DNA of 64,000 nucleotides from Lolium rigidum (GCF_022539505.1 NC_061508.1:340207484-340271483), one strand, 5' to 3'; positions 21,458 through 33,445 are shown, counted from the first letter of the stretch. Made by a program: numbers and translations. The notes: generated from the sequence alone by a model not told the origin.

Positions 21458-22929
21458 TCTGCGCTTCTAGGAGTGGCTGAGTCCATCAGGACACCACCTT
21501 GGTCGGTGATATCTATCTTCTTCTTCTGACTCCTCAAAGTCTTCATCTTGGGATGACTCAGCTCGTTTGTTCTGAGGTGGGAGAGGTCCTAGACGCTTGA
21601 ACACTGAAACTTCATTTGCTCCCTTCCTCTTACGCTACATTCCGGGCAGTTCTCGATTGTAGGCAATCGGCTCATTCCCGAGTCCCGAGCGGTGTTTGAA
21701 GAAAGGACAATTCCAATGCCTGTCCACGTCCTCTTGCTCCCTTGACCTCACTCTGGCGTGACGCTCATACCCTTCGTATCGACGGTATTTCCTGTTGTCT
21801 GCATCAGACCGACGATATCTGTCATCATCTACGTCGTAGCACCGACGTCGGTCGTCATCGCTGTTCATATTTGTTAAGGAGGTGCGCGGAAAGTGGTCGT
21901 TGGTACCGCACGCTGATCACCTCTTCCTCGGTCAAATACCGTCCGTCATCATGTCGGGGCCGGTCGCGTGGATCGGCCTCCTTTTATCTTTGCCGCGAGA
22001 GCGACTGCTCTACGGCTTATCCTCGTCATGGCGATCTGCAAGCCCTGCCATATTGATATCAAACGAGAAACCTGGCTCGCGTCCTATGCACTGGCTGAGA
22101 TCGACCATGTTGACTTCCGGAAACGGCTGCGTGTCAACTCTCATGGCAAACTGACCGAAGAGTAATCGGCCTTGTTCTATTGCCATCTGAATCTGTCCGC
22201 GCAGGACTTTGCAGTCGTTGGTGGTATGGGTGAACGTGTGATGCCATTTGCAGTATGGCCTGCCGTTCATCTCTTGTGGCGTGGGGATTTTGTGGCCTTC
22301 GGGTAACTTCAGTCGTTTCTCCTTCGACAGCAAATCAAAAATTTGCTCCGTTTTGCTCAAATCGAAGTCGAACCCCTTCACAGGCCCTGGTTGCTTCACC
22401 CACTTGCAGGACACGGGTTTTGGCCCCCGAGTCCACTCAGCTACAGCGACCTCCTGATCTCCTTCAGAATCTTCATCTTCGTCTGTCTCGATCAGGGCGA
22501 CACGCTTGTACTTGTCTTGGAACAATTCTGGATGGCGCTGTTCATATGCTGTCAACTTTTGAACCATGTGCGCCAGTGAATTGTACTCTGCCTGGAAGGT
22601 CACATCTCTGAGCGGCGCTGATAATCCTCGCTACCGCCAGCCTCGACCGATTCCTTCTCGGATAGGCGAACCGAATAACATCGGTTCCTGACGGTCCTGA
22701 ACCTCTAGATGTACTCAGATACCGTCTCTCCTCGTCTCTGCCGAACTTGGGTCAGATCGGCAAGGCTAGCTTCCGTAGTTTCCGAATGGTATTGTACATG
22801 GAACTGCTCTTCCAGCTGCTTCCACGTTCGAACCGAGTCTGGTAGCAACGAGGTGTACCACCCAAAGGCCGGACCCGTGAAAGACTGCGAGAAGAGCCTC
22901 ACACGTAGCTCGTCTGAAGCTGAGACCAT
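21458..22929 (-). pseudogene. gag, right arm, truncated at the capsid core
   Basis: The open piece at 22010-22603 has AEYNSLAHMVQKLTAYEQRHPELFQ, the zinc-binding YCKWHHTFTHTTNDC and VNMVDLSQCIGREPGFSFDI. The piece at 22705-22929 holds the capsid core (GPAFGWYTSLLPDSVRTW, then RRGETVSEYI). The Arg/Asp-rich tail at 21635-21868 is in another frame. The gene stops at the right-arm breakpoint, so the N-terminal third, the start codon and the primer site are absent. Confidence 0.85.
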
Positions 22930-22937
22930 AACCCACA

Positions 22938-24405
22938 CACGTGAAGGTTGTTGGTGGAGGAGTGTAGTGCGGCGCAACACCAATGAAACCGGCGCCAACG
23001 TGGAACCTGCACAACACAATCAAAGTACTTTGCCCCAACGTAACAGTGAGGTTGTCAATCTCACCGGCTTGCTGAAAACAAAGGATTAAACGTATCGAGT
23101 GGAAGATGGTGTTTGTTTGCAAAGAACAAGTAAAAGCAAGTAGAATGTATTCAGATGTAAAAGAATGGACCGGGGTCCACAGTTCACTAGTGGTGTCTCT
23201 CCAATAAGATAACTAACATGCTTTGGGTGAACAATATACGAGCGAGCAATTGACAAATAAAGATTCAATACATATCAACGATGATTACTATGTGATTTAA
23301 TCGGTGCATTACGACAAAGTACATAGACCGCTATCCGGCATGCATCTATGCCTAAATAATCCACCTTCGGGTTATCATCCGAACCCCTTCCGGTATTAAG
23401 TTGCGAACAACGAGATAATTGCATTAAGTATGGTGCGTAATGTAATCAACACAAATATCCTTAGACAAAGCATCAATGTTTTATCCCTAGTAGCAACAAC
23501 ACATCCACAACCTTAGAACTTTACATCACGTATCCCAGATTTAATGGAGGCATGAACCCACTATCGAGCATAATTACTCCCTCTTGGAGTTACAAGTATC
23601 AACTTGGCCGAGCCTCTACTAGCAACGGAGAGCATGCAAGAACATAAACAACACATATATGATAGATTGATAATCAACTTAACATAGTATTCTCTATTCA
23701 TCGGATCTCACCAAACACAACATGTAGCATTACAAATAGATGATCTTGATCATGTTAGGCAGCTCACAAGATCTATAACAATGAAAGCACAAGCGGAGAA
23801 GACAACCATCTAGCTACTGCTATGGACCCATAGTCCAAGGATGAACTACTCACGCATCAATCCGGAGGCGGGCATGATGATGTAGAGCCCCTCCGGTGAT
23901 GATTCCCCTCTCCGGCGGGGTGCCGGAGGCGATCTCCTGAATCCCCCGAGATGGGATTGGCGGCGGCGGCCTCTCAGTAATGTTTTCCGTATCGTGGCTC
24001 TCGGTACGGGGGTTTCGCGACGGAGGCTTTAAGTAGGCGGAAGGGTAGGTCAAAGGGCGTCACGAGGCGCCGACACCACAGGGCCGCGCGGCCAGGGCCC
24101 GGGCCGCGCCGCCTCGGTGTCCGGCCACCTCGTGGCCCCACTTCGTCTCCTCTTCGGACTTACGGAAGCTTCGTGCAAAAATAGGCCCACGGGCGTTGAT
24201 TTCGTCCAATTCGAGAATATTTCCTTACTAGGATTTCTGAAACCAAAAACAGCGAGAAAAACAACAAGCGGCACTTCGGCATCTTGTTAATAGGTTAGTG
24301 CCGGAAAATGTAAAATAATGTTGTAAAATATGTGTAAAACACTCAAGTATTGTAATAAAAGTAGCATGGAACATAAGAAATTATAGATACGTTTGCGACG
24401 TATCA
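22938..24405 (-). repeat. 3' LTR of the Athila-type element, inner fragment
   Basis: Continues the LTR broken at 8834 and matches 28016-29480. It ends ACGTATCA at 24405. The two fragments total about 1584 bp against 1580 bp for the intact 5' LTR, so essentially no LTR sequence was lost at the insertion. The two LTRs differ by scattered substitutions and 1-2 bp indels. Confidence 0.95.
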
Positions 24406-27066
24406 AGCATCCCCAAGCTTAGTTCCTACTCGTCCTCGAGTAGGTAAACGATAACAAAAATAATTTACGAAGTGACATGCTACCAACATAATCTTGATCA
24501 ACATTATTGTAAAGCATATGAGATGAATGGAATGATCTGAACAAAAGATTGCTAACAAAGATAATGACTAAGCAAATGAATCATATAGCAAAACTTTTCA
24601 TGAATAATACTTTCAAGACAAGTATCAATAAGAGTTGCATAAGAGCTAACTCATAAGCAATAAATTCAAAGTAGAATGCATTGAAGCAACACAAAGGATG
24701 ATTAAGTTTCAGCAATTGCTTTCAACTTGTAACATGTATATCTCATGGATATTTGTCAACATAGAGTAATATAACGGGTGCAGTAAGTAAACATGTAAGA
24801 ATCAATGCACACAGTTAACACAAGTGTTTGCTTCTAAGATAGAAAGAAGTGGGTAAGCTGACTCAACAATAAAGTAAAAGATTGGCCCTTCGCGAGAGGA
24901 AGCATTGATTACTATTTTTGTGCTAGAGCTTTTGTTTTGAAAACATAGAAACAATTTTGTCAATGGTAGTAATAATTCATATGTGCTATGCATAATACTT
25001 CCTACAAGTTGCATGTCTCATGCATAGAGTACCAATAGTGCTCGCACCTTGTCCTACTATCTCGGAAACACGGATTCTCATCGCATAACATATGCTTCAA
25101 CCAAGTGTCACAAAGGGGTACCTCTATGCCGCCTGTACAAGTGTCTAAGGAGAAAGCACGCATTGGATTTCTCGCTTTTGATTATTCTCAACTTAGACAT
25201 CCATACCGGGACAACATAGACAACAGATAGTGGACTCCTCTTTTTCATGCTTAAGCATTCAACAATAGTTAATATTCTCATAAGAGATTGAGGTTGTATG
25301 TCCAAACTGAAACTTCCACCATGATACATGGCTTTAGTTAGCGGCCCAATGTTCTTCTCTAACATATGCATACTCAAACTATTTGATCATGAAGTCCACT
25401 ACTTCAGACAAGACGAACATGCATAGCATCTCACATGATATCCAACAAAGGTAAAGTTGATGGCGTCCCCAGAAAACATGGTTACCGCTCAACAAGCAAC
25501 TTATACGAATTAAGACACATAACTACATATTCATTACCACACTAGTTTTTAAGCTATTTGTCCCATGAGCTATATATTGTAAAGGTAGAGGAATGAAATT
25601 TAAAGGTATCACTCAAGTAATTTACTTTGGAATGGCAGAAAAATACCACATAGTAGGTAGATATGGTGGACACAAATGGCATGGAGTTTGGCTCAAGGTG
25701 TTTGGATGCACGAGAAGTATTTCCTCTCAGTACAAGGTTTGGGCTAGCAAGGTTGTTTGAAGCAAACACAAGTATGAACAGGTACAGCCAAAACTCACAC
25801 AAGAACATATTGCAAGCATTATAAGGCTCTACACTTGTCTTCCTTGTTGTTCAAACACTTTACCCGAAAATATCTAGACTTAGAGAGATCAATCATGCAA
25901 ACCAAATTAAATAAGCTCTACAGTAGTTCTTCATTAATAGATTAAACTACATGATGCAAGAGCTTAAACATGATCTATGAGAGCTCAAACAATTGCCAAA
26001 TTTACCAAACCATATGTAGCATTTTCCAATTCCAACCAAATAGCAATCTAACGAAGCAATGAGCTTTCGCCATGAACATTAAAGCACAATTAAGAACACA
26101 AGTGTTCCATAAGAAAAAGCGGAGCGTAATATCTCCAATATAAGAATGGCGAGATCCAACTTTATTCAAAACAAAACAAAAATAAAAACAAACCGACGCT
26201 CCAAGTAAAGAACATAAGAATGTGATGGAATAAAAATATAGTTTCACTAGAAGTGACCTGATAATGTTGTCGATGAAGAAGGGGATGCCTTGGGCATCCC
26301 CAAGCTTAGATGCTTGAGTCATCTTAAAATATTCAGGGATGAACCACCGGGGCATCCCCAAGCTTAGACCTTTCACTCTTCTTGATCATAGTATATCATC
26401 CTCTTCTCTTGACCCTTGAAAACTTCCTTCACACAAACTTCAAGCAAACTCATGAGAGGGTTAGTGCATAACCACAAATTCACATATTCAGAGGTTACAC
26501 AATCATTCTTAACACTTCTGGACATTGCACAAAGCTTCTGAAATTTAATGGAACAAAGAAACTCATTTAACATAGCAAAAGCGGCAATGCGAAATAAAAG
26601 ACAGAATCTGTCAAAAACAGAATAGTCCGTAAAGATGCATCTGGACTGGGCACTTAACTTGCTCAAATGGAAAAACTCAAAACTAATGAAAGTTGCGTAC
26701 ATATCTGAGGATCACGCTCGTAAATTTGCAGATTTTTTCGAATTTTTTTCAGAGACTTATGCCAGAATTCGTGACAGAACAGCAATGCTGTTTACGCGCA
26801 GCGATCCCAAATATAACATCAACTTTAACATAGAAACTTTACTTGGCACAAAAACATGATAAGGAGAGGTTGCTACAGTAGTAAACAACTTCCAAGACTC
26901 AACAAAACAAAAATTGCTGTAGTAAAATAAACACATGGGTTATCTCCCAAGAAGTGCTTTTCTTTAACGCCTTTCAGCTAGGCGCAGAAAGTGCAAATCA
27001 AGTAACATCAAGAGAAGAAGCATCAACATTATTACCTTGGGAGTTGGGAGTTTTCTCAACAATGCA
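24406..27066 (-). other. internal non-coding region of the Athila-type element with three polypurine-like copies
   Basis: AT-rich, no conserved coding frame. The 16-mer GCATCCCCAAGCTTAG occurs next to the 3' LTR (24407-24422), where on the minus strand (CTAAGCTTGGGGATGC) it is the polypurine tract, and twice more inside the element (26294-26309 and 26352-26367). Nothing resembling pol is present. Confidence 0.7.
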
Positions 27067-27645
27067 TTATATCTGGTCTATATAAGTAACTCCTCTCTCA
27101 TTGCTCCTAGGCTTACTATTCTCATCAAACAAATTTTCAGGAACAAGCCAAGCATAGTTATTTTCCAAAGCTTCATGCATCCCTAGGAGCTTACTAGGTA
27201 TTGGCGCTTTAATTTCCCTACCATCATTAACATTATTAGTATACTTAATTCTATCCATATCCATCTTTTCAAGTATTTGTTTAAAATTAGGAAAGAAACC
27301 AAGCCTCTTATGCTTAATAAAAACTTTTCTAGCTTCTTTAACTATATCCTCAAGTTCTCTAACAAGGACTTTTAAAACAAAATTTCTCTTTTCTCCCATC
27401 TCCATATCCGAAAGTGTAAGAAACATATGTTGTATTATGGGATTGAGATTAACAAATCTAGTTTCCAACATGTGTATTAAACAAGCAGAAGCACTTTCAT
27501 AAGTAGGAGCAATTTTTAATAATGGTATATCTTCAAAATCTTCATCCATGCTAACATGGGTGAAAAATTCTTCTATATTATCTCTTCCAATGATACACCC
27601 TCGTCCTACCGGTATCTTTTCCAAAGTAAACTTAGGATTAAGCAT
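27067..27645 (-). CDS. ORF of the Athila-type element, unrecognised
   Basis: About 192 codons if started at the ATG at 27645 (MLNPKFTLEKIPVGRGCI); an upstream ATG would add a hydrophobic stretch that I consider untranslated leader. It lies about 230 bp inside the primer site, the position of gag. The sequence is charged and partly helical (NFVLKVLVRELEDIVKEARK, FIKHKRLGFFPNFKQILEKM) and has no zinc knuckle or protease motif. It is open to its stop with no frameshift, the only intact ORF of this element. It may be a remnant gag N-terminus or a product specific to the non-autonomous family; I do not recognise a domain. Confidence 0.55.
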   Translation of the reverse strand: MLNPKFTLEKIPVGRGCIIGRDNIEEFFTHVSMDEDFEDIPLLKIAPTYESASACLIHMLETRFVNLNPIIQHMFLTLSDMEMGEKRNFVLKVLVRELEDIVKEARKVFIKHKRLGFFPNFKQILEKMDMDRIKYTNNVNDGREIKAPIPSKLLGMHEALENNYAWLVPENLFDENSKPRSNERGVTYIDQI

Positions 27646-27873
27646 GATGAAATAAGCAAAAAGTAAACTAGGCAAATAAAGTAAAGACAAGTAACTAATT
27701 TTTTTGTGTTTTTGATATAGAGAACAAGACAGTAAATAAAGTAAAGCTAGCAACTAATTTTTTGTGTGTTTTGTTTAAGTGCAGCAAACAAAGTAGTAAA
27801 TAAAATAAAGCAAGACAAAAACAAAGTAAAGAGATTGGAAGTGGAGACTCCCCTTGCAGCGTGTCTTGATCTC

Positions 27874-27889
27874 CTCGGCAACGGCGCCA
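27874..27889 (-). other. primer binding site of the Athila-type element
   Basis: Reads TGGCGCCGTTGCCGAG on the minus strand, 11 nt inside the LTR end. This is the well-known Athila-type primer site; TGGCGCCGTTGCCGGGG is the common form. Confidence 0.9.
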
Positions 27890-27900
27890 GAAATTTAGCT

Positions 27901-29480
27901 TGATACGCGTGAAGCACACGTCCGTTGGGAACCCCAAGTGGAAGGTATGATGCGTATAGAAGCAAGTTTTCCTCAGTATGAAACCAAGGTTATCGAACCA
28001 GTAGGAGCCAAGAAGCACGTGAAGGTTGTTGGTGGAGGAGTGTAGTGCGGCGCAACACCAGTGAAACCGGCGCCAACGTGGAACCTGCACAACACAATCA
28101 AAGTACTTTGCCCCAACGTAACAGTGAGGTTGTCAATCTCACCGGCTTGTTAAAAATAAAGGATTAAACCTATCGAGTGGAAAATGGTGTTTGTTTGCAA
28201 AGAACAGTAAAACAGTAGAATGTATTCAGATGTAAAAGAATGGACCGGGGTCCACAGTTCACTAGTGGTGTCTCTCCAATAAGATAACTAACATGCTGGG
28301 TGAACAAATTACAGGCGAGCAATTGACAAATAAAGATTCAATACATATCAACGATGATTACTATGTGATTTAATCCGGGCATTACGACAAAGTACATAGA
28401 CCGCTATCCAGCATGCATCTATGCCTAAATAATCCACCTTCGGAGTTATCATCCGAACCCCTTCCGGTATTAAGTTGCGAACAACGAGATAATTGCATTA
28501 AGTATGGTGCGTAATATAATCAACACAAATATCCTTAGACAAAGCATCAATGTTTTATCCCTAGTAGCAACAGCACATCCACAACCTTAGAACTTTCTGT
28601 CACTGTCCCAGATTTAATGGAGGCATGAACCCACTATCGAGCATAATTACTCCCTCTTGGAGTTACAAGTATCAACTTGGCCGGAGCCTCTACTAGCAAC
28701 GGAGAGCATGCAAGAACATAAACAACACATATATGATAGATTGATAATCAACTTAACATAGTATTCTCTATTCATCGGATCTCACCAAACACAACATGTA
28801 GCATTACAAATAGATGATCTTGATCATGTTAGGCAGCTCACAAGATCTATAACAATGAAAGCACAAGCGGAGAAGACAACCATCTAGCTACTGCTATGGA
28901 CCCATAGTCCAAGGATGAACTACTCACGCATCAATCCGGAGGCGGGCATGATGATGTAGAGCCCCTCCGGTGATGATTCCCCTCTCCGGCGAGGGTGCGG
29001 GAGGCGATCTCCTCAATCCCCGAGATGGGATTCGCGGCGGCGGCCTCTCGGTAATGTTTTCCGTATCGTGGCTCTCGGTACGGGGGTTTTCGCGACGGAG
29101 GCTTTAAGTAGGCGGAAGGGTAGGTCAAGGGGCGTCACGAGGCGCCGACACCACGAGGCCGCGCGGCCGGGGCTGGGCCGCGCCGCCCTGGTGTCCGGCC
29201 ACCTCGTGGCCCCACTTCGTCTCCTCTTCGGACTTACGGAAGCTTCGTGCAAAAATAGGACCACGGGCGTTGATTTCGTCCAATTCGAGAATATTTCCTT
29301 ACTAGGATTTACGAAACCAAAAACAGCGGAAAAACAACAAGCGGCACTTCGGCATCTTGTTAATAGGTTAGTGCTCAGGAAAATGTAAAATAACGCTGTA
29401 AAGTATGTGTAAAACACTCAAGTATTGTAATAAAAGTAGCATGGAACATAAGAAATTATAGATACGTTTGCGACGTATCA
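27901..29480 (-). repeat. intact 5' LTR of the Athila-type element
   Basis: 1580 bp with terminal inverted repeat TGATACG/CGTATCA, followed by the TSD CGCAC. The minus-strand start TGATACGTCGCAAACG resembles a large group of Triticeae gypsy LTRs that begin TGATACGTC. Confidence 0.95.
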
Positions 29481-29485
29481 CGCAC
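29481..29485. repeat. target-site duplication (CGCAC), right
   Basis: Matches 8714-8718 exactly and closes the Athila-type insertion. Confidence 0.92.
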
Positions 29486-29915
29486 CACCCAGGGCCCCGC
29501 GCCCTGCGCCCTCCTGGAAGCCGCCCCAGGCCGGCCGAACCACGTAGAGCCCCGCGCCCTACGCCCGATGCGCCGCCGGCCACTGTTCCTGTCGCCGCTC
29601 GCGCCGCGCTGGCCAGGCGGCGCCGCCCGCAGCCGTCGACCGGATGCCGCCGCTCAGATCAAGAGGGAGCCTGCACACGCGGAGTGCTGAGCCTCCGCCA
29701 GCCGACCACGAGGAGGGGGGCCTCGCCGCCGCCGTCAACCGCACGGGCTAGGCCCGGCGGCGACCATCGGCGGCGGCGGGGCGAGGGGGGTGGGGGAAGG
29801 TGTTAGGGTTAGGTGGGGAGCGGGGGGAGCGGTCTTGTCCTTCACTTAGAGCATATGGTACGGTATGTCGTGTTTGTTCCTCACGAATAAATTTTATTGG
29901 TGGTGGAGAATTTGA
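29486..29915. other. GC-rich sequence, no supported gene
   Basis: Continuation of 8052-8713 across the retrotransposon insertion. High GC to about 29830 with several overlapping open frames, then AT-rich. No domain recognised. Confidence 0.5.
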
Positions 29916-30155
29916 GACTAGTCATAGTGGGAAGTAACATAGAGTAGTAACATGCACATGTTACTACTCTATGTTACTACCTTCATAGTGGTTAGTAACA
30001 TCAAAGTAGTATCATAGATGTCTTCATTAATTAGCTTATAGACTCATTGTATCTTGGGAAGTGTGATGTTACAGTAACTAGCTATGTTACTCCATCCTCC
30101 TCTCTCCTCATTAACTCACTACCACATAAGCAAATTTGCTGAGTTGGACACTTAG

Positions 30156-31224
30156 TGTTGGATATATTAGCAATTTTCCCCATAATTTAATCAAAGAAAA
30201 CAGTGGATAAAACATGACTAAAAAGTTTGAGAATAAACTAGTCATGCAAATCACCATAGAGTAAAGGATCAACAAATCTAAAGCTGATTGATAAGAGCAA
30301 TGTGTTTCACGATAACGAGCCTAAACATGTTGCTAAGATAAGGAAGAGCATCATGATCTCACAAAATGAAGAGAAGAAGACATACGGTGCGGAAGAGGAA
30401 CCAGCGTTGACGTTGTCGCCGTTGAGAGCCATGTCGTTGAAGAGGTTGCGATGTCGGGGAAGAAGTCTTCGTTGGGGAAGTAGTCGTCGGCCTCCGTGTC
30501 GATGTCGAAGCCGACGGTCGCGCTAGAGCGCTCCCCAAAAACCTTATCGCCTCTCTCCCGTACGGGATCACAAGAGACGGGGTTCGGAGGCTGCTGTCCC
30601 GTCCAGCATTGCACGCCGGTAGACGGGATGGAGAAGTCTTGAGCGGCGGCACAAAGCTCTGGAACCGAGTGGTAGGCGCATATGGTGTTGTGTCTCGTAA
30701 TTTTTCTCTGGAGAGGAGCGCGACCTCTTTTATAGGCACAGAGAGAGGAGCCGAACAAGTCACGCGAGGAGATGAAACGAAGGGTCAGGGAGGTGAACCG
30801 AACGGGCGGCGATCGAAGGCTGAACAGCCTACGTATTCAAAACCCACCGAAAAACGTTTCAGTTTCTAGCGTATGTTCATATACCCATTCATGAGTGGCA
30901 AAAAGAAAGAGAGAGAGGCTCTCGGCTCGAGGCATTCCCGCAAACCGCGGCGCGACGTGTCGTGACGAGGCGAGCGAGTGGCGGCGTCGTCGGAGGAGGA
31001 GCGCGCGTGTGGTCAGCTCCTATTTCCTCCTATTATTTCTCTCTTGCAAATGGTATGAAGAGCTCCCCTTATAAGCTGCTCCAACTCTTCTTCAACTAGC
31101 AATGTGGGACTAAACTTTTGTCCCACCCCTGCCATGCATGAATGGGCCATGTGGGCCTCTAGGATTTATTAGAAATTTCTGGAATATTTATTGCGTTGGT
31201 CCAATATGGGCCAAAATTCCAACA
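30156..31224 (-). repeat. 3' LTR of the copia element (full length)
   Basis: 1069 bp. The segment 30689-30889 is missing from the other LTR and contains a clear TATA box on the minus strand (GCCTATAAAAGAGG, 30724-30737). A second TATA-like GCTTATAAGGGG lies at about 31065-31078 and is kept in both LTRs. The adjoining GGTGGGGGAT on the minus strand (31225-31234) is the polypurine tract. Confidence 0.93.
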
Positions 31225-31234
31225 ATCCCCCACC

Positions 31235-31786
31235 AGATCCTAGAGGCACATAGAATTTGCCTTTGGTTCCAAAACATTGTTTTATATGCCGGTACTATAG
31301 CGAAGACTGTTAAGTTGAACTTTCACCGAACTCTATGCTACACTAGGCTGCTACTTGAACAGTGGACTAAGCCTTGAACTGCAAGTTTTCTGCTATTCTA
31401 GCTTCACAAAGAGCCTTGACCGGTACTAGGCCGTCGCAGGGCTTCCCCGCGGGTGGAGCTTATGCGTCATACTCCATGGCCTTTCATGAGTTTATTAGAA
31501 AGCACCCAACTCCCATAGGTTGCGACGTTTTAACAACCAAACTCATATAGGTGTGTTCTTCAACGGATGTTACGCAGGACAACATACTTGTGCTTAAATA
31601 AGCAACTTAGAACACATTAAGATAAATCAGCCTACCGTGCGGATTAGGAAAGTATTGCATCTTTTACGGAGTGGTATCATACAAGGTGTAAGGATACTTT
31701 CCTCTCGGTTGACATACGGCTTGTCTCCCGAGTTCTAATTCACGGGATCTCCGATCACATAGAATGGGTTACCACTTGTGGACAAC
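31235..31786. other. 3' non-coding part of the copia element
   Basis: Between the polypurine tract and the end of RNase H. No supported gene. It has frame fragments of the C-terminus and untranslated sequence. Confidence 0.5.
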
Positions 31787-33445
31787 TTAAACGGTGGGTC
31801 TCATACCCATCTCCTTTGATGCATTATCTATCACGTTACGTGATAGACCCTTTGTGAAGAGGTCTGCGCGATTTCTAGACGTATGGATATAATCCAATGC
31901 AATAACTCCGGAGTTTCTCATTTTTCTGACAGATTTTAATCTCCTCTTCACATGCCTTGATGACTTCATATTATCCTTAGAACTGTTAACCTTGATGATC
32001 ACAGTTTGATTATCACAGTTCATTGGGATAGCGGGTATTGGTTTCTCAACCACGGGTAAGTTCATCAAGAGTTCACGGAGCCACTGCAGCTTCAACGGTG
32101 GTTTGTGTCTAATCGTTGTGAGTTCTCGCTTCCATTGTTGACCTCGTTAAGATGGTACGCTCGCAAGACTTCCAAGAAACAGCGCCACCACCAAGTGTAA
32201 ATACATATCAACTAGTGGCCTTAATCTCATCTGCATATCAGATATCTAGTTTGGGTCATTGTAACCCTCCGGTACCGTCAGGTACCCGGTATAGTGAATG
32301 ACATAGCTCGCGGTGCCTTTTAGATAGTGCATCACTCTTTCAAGAGCATGCCAGTGATCATCGCCAGGATTTGAGACAAATCGACTAAGTTTGCTCACAG
32401 CAAAGGCGATGTCAGGCCTCGTAGCGCTAGCCAAATACATAAGCGAGCCAATAATCTGAGAATATCTCAGTTGATCTCTAGCAGTCGCTTTATTCTTTCT
32501 AAGCAGCACACTAGGATCATAAGGCGTTGGACAAGACTTGCAATCGCTATACCCAAAATGACTCAAGATCTTTTCCACATAGTGAGATTGAAGCAGTGTA
32601 ATCCCACCATTTTCATCCTTCAACAGTTTGATGTTTAAGATTACATCAGCTACCCCAAGATCCTTCATCTCAAAGCGGCGAGATAGGAAATCCTTGGTCT
32701 TCTTGATGATATTCAGATTGGTTCCGAAAATCGGTATGTCATCGACGTACAAGCAAAGAATGACTCCTTCGCCCCCACCATGGCGATAGTACACACATTT
32801 ATCGGCTTCATTTACAACAAAGCCTTCGGCAGTTAAAGTTCTTTCGAACTTCTCATGCCCTTGCTAGGTGCTTGCTTGAGACCATATAGAGACTTCAACA
32901 ATTTGCACACCTTTCCTTCTTGACCATTTACTACAAATCCATCCGGCTGGTCCATGTAAATTTCCTCATCCAACTCTCCATTTAGGAAAAGCTGTCTTAA
33001 CATCCATTTGATGAATGAGAAGACCGTATGAGGGAGCCGATGATAGTAGTACTCTAATGGTAGTCAATCTAGCTACGTGTGAGTAAGTATCAAAGAAGTC
33101 TTCACCTTCCTTTTGTGTATAACCTTTGGCCACAAGTCGTGCCTTGTACTTTTCAATTGTACCATCAGGCCTAAGCTTCTTCTTAAACACCCATTTACAT
33201 CCTACGGGTTTGCACCCATAAGGACGATCAGTAATCTCCCAAGTTCCATTAGCCAAAATGGAGTCCATCTCACTTCGGACGACTTCCTTCCGGTGAGTCA
33301 ACATACGGAGATGCATAGGCTTACGAAATAGAGGTGGGAGTGTCATCCACGAGATACACAATGAAATCATTACCAAAGGACTTCGCAGTCCTCTGTCTCT
33401 TACTCCTTTTAGGAGCTTCATTGTTATCCTCATCCATATTCTCAA
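31787..33445 (-). pseudogene. copia reverse transcriptase and RNase H (frameshifted)
   Basis: On the minus strand the frame at 32966-33445 has RSEMDSILANGTWE, CKWVFKKKLRPDGTIEKYKA and ARLVAKGYTQ, the start of copia RT, and ends at a damaged YLNGEL-type site. The frame at 32246-32794 carries the catalytic LCLYVDDIPIFG and SLMYLASATRPDIAFAVSKL. RNase H follows at 31787-32095 with NCDNQTVI and HTSRNRADLFTKGL. Frameshifts at about 32800-32965 and 32100-32245 interrupt it. The YVDD box is intact. Confidence 0.92.

Larger units (their letters stand above)
17178..22929 (-). repeat. right arm of the giant inverted repeat
   Basis: Reverse complement of the left arm from the inner LTR break to the capsid core of gag. 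It ends near TGAGACCAT (22921-22929), the complement of ATGGTCTCA at 10972-10980. About 8 nt of uncertain origin (22930-22937) then join it to the host LTR. It lacks the 405-bp extra block. Confidence 0.94.
8835..22937. mobile_element. nested tail-to-tail inverted gypsy element (giant inverted repeat)
   Basis: This insertion sits inside the LTR fragment pair 8719-8834 / 22938-24405. From the left it reads as a plus-strand element: 5' LTR, primer site, gag, protease-like region, long non-coding region, antisense ORF, 3' LTR start. At 17163 the LTR stops, a 14-nt spacer follows, and from 17178 the same sequence runs in reverse complement until it ends inside gag at about 22929. The right arm has no gag start, primer site or outer LTR. 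No RT or integrase is present in either arm, so it is a non-autonomous family. The host LTR resumes exactly where it was broken. Confidence 0.93.
8719..29480 (-). mobile_element. non-autonomous Athila-type Ty3/gypsy element, split by a nested insertion
   Basis: Both ends carry the terminal inverted repeat TGATACG/CGTATCA and are flanked by CGCAC. On the minus strand the 5' LTR is 27901-29480, the primer site is 27874-27889 (TGGCGCCGTTGCCGAG, the classic Athila type), and the internal region is 24406-27900. The 3' LTR is in two pieces, 8719-8834 and 22938-24405. The 14.1 kb between these pieces is a separate element. The 3.5-kb internal region has one open frame and no protease, RT or integrase, so the element needs proteins from elsewhere. 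Removing the nested insert leaves about 6.7 kb. Confidence 0.93.

Noticed and set aside
10972..22929. Inverted repeat as an assembly artefact
   Set aside because: The arms differ by substitutions, small indels and a 405-bp block, and the outer junctions are distinct. Long reads would settle it.
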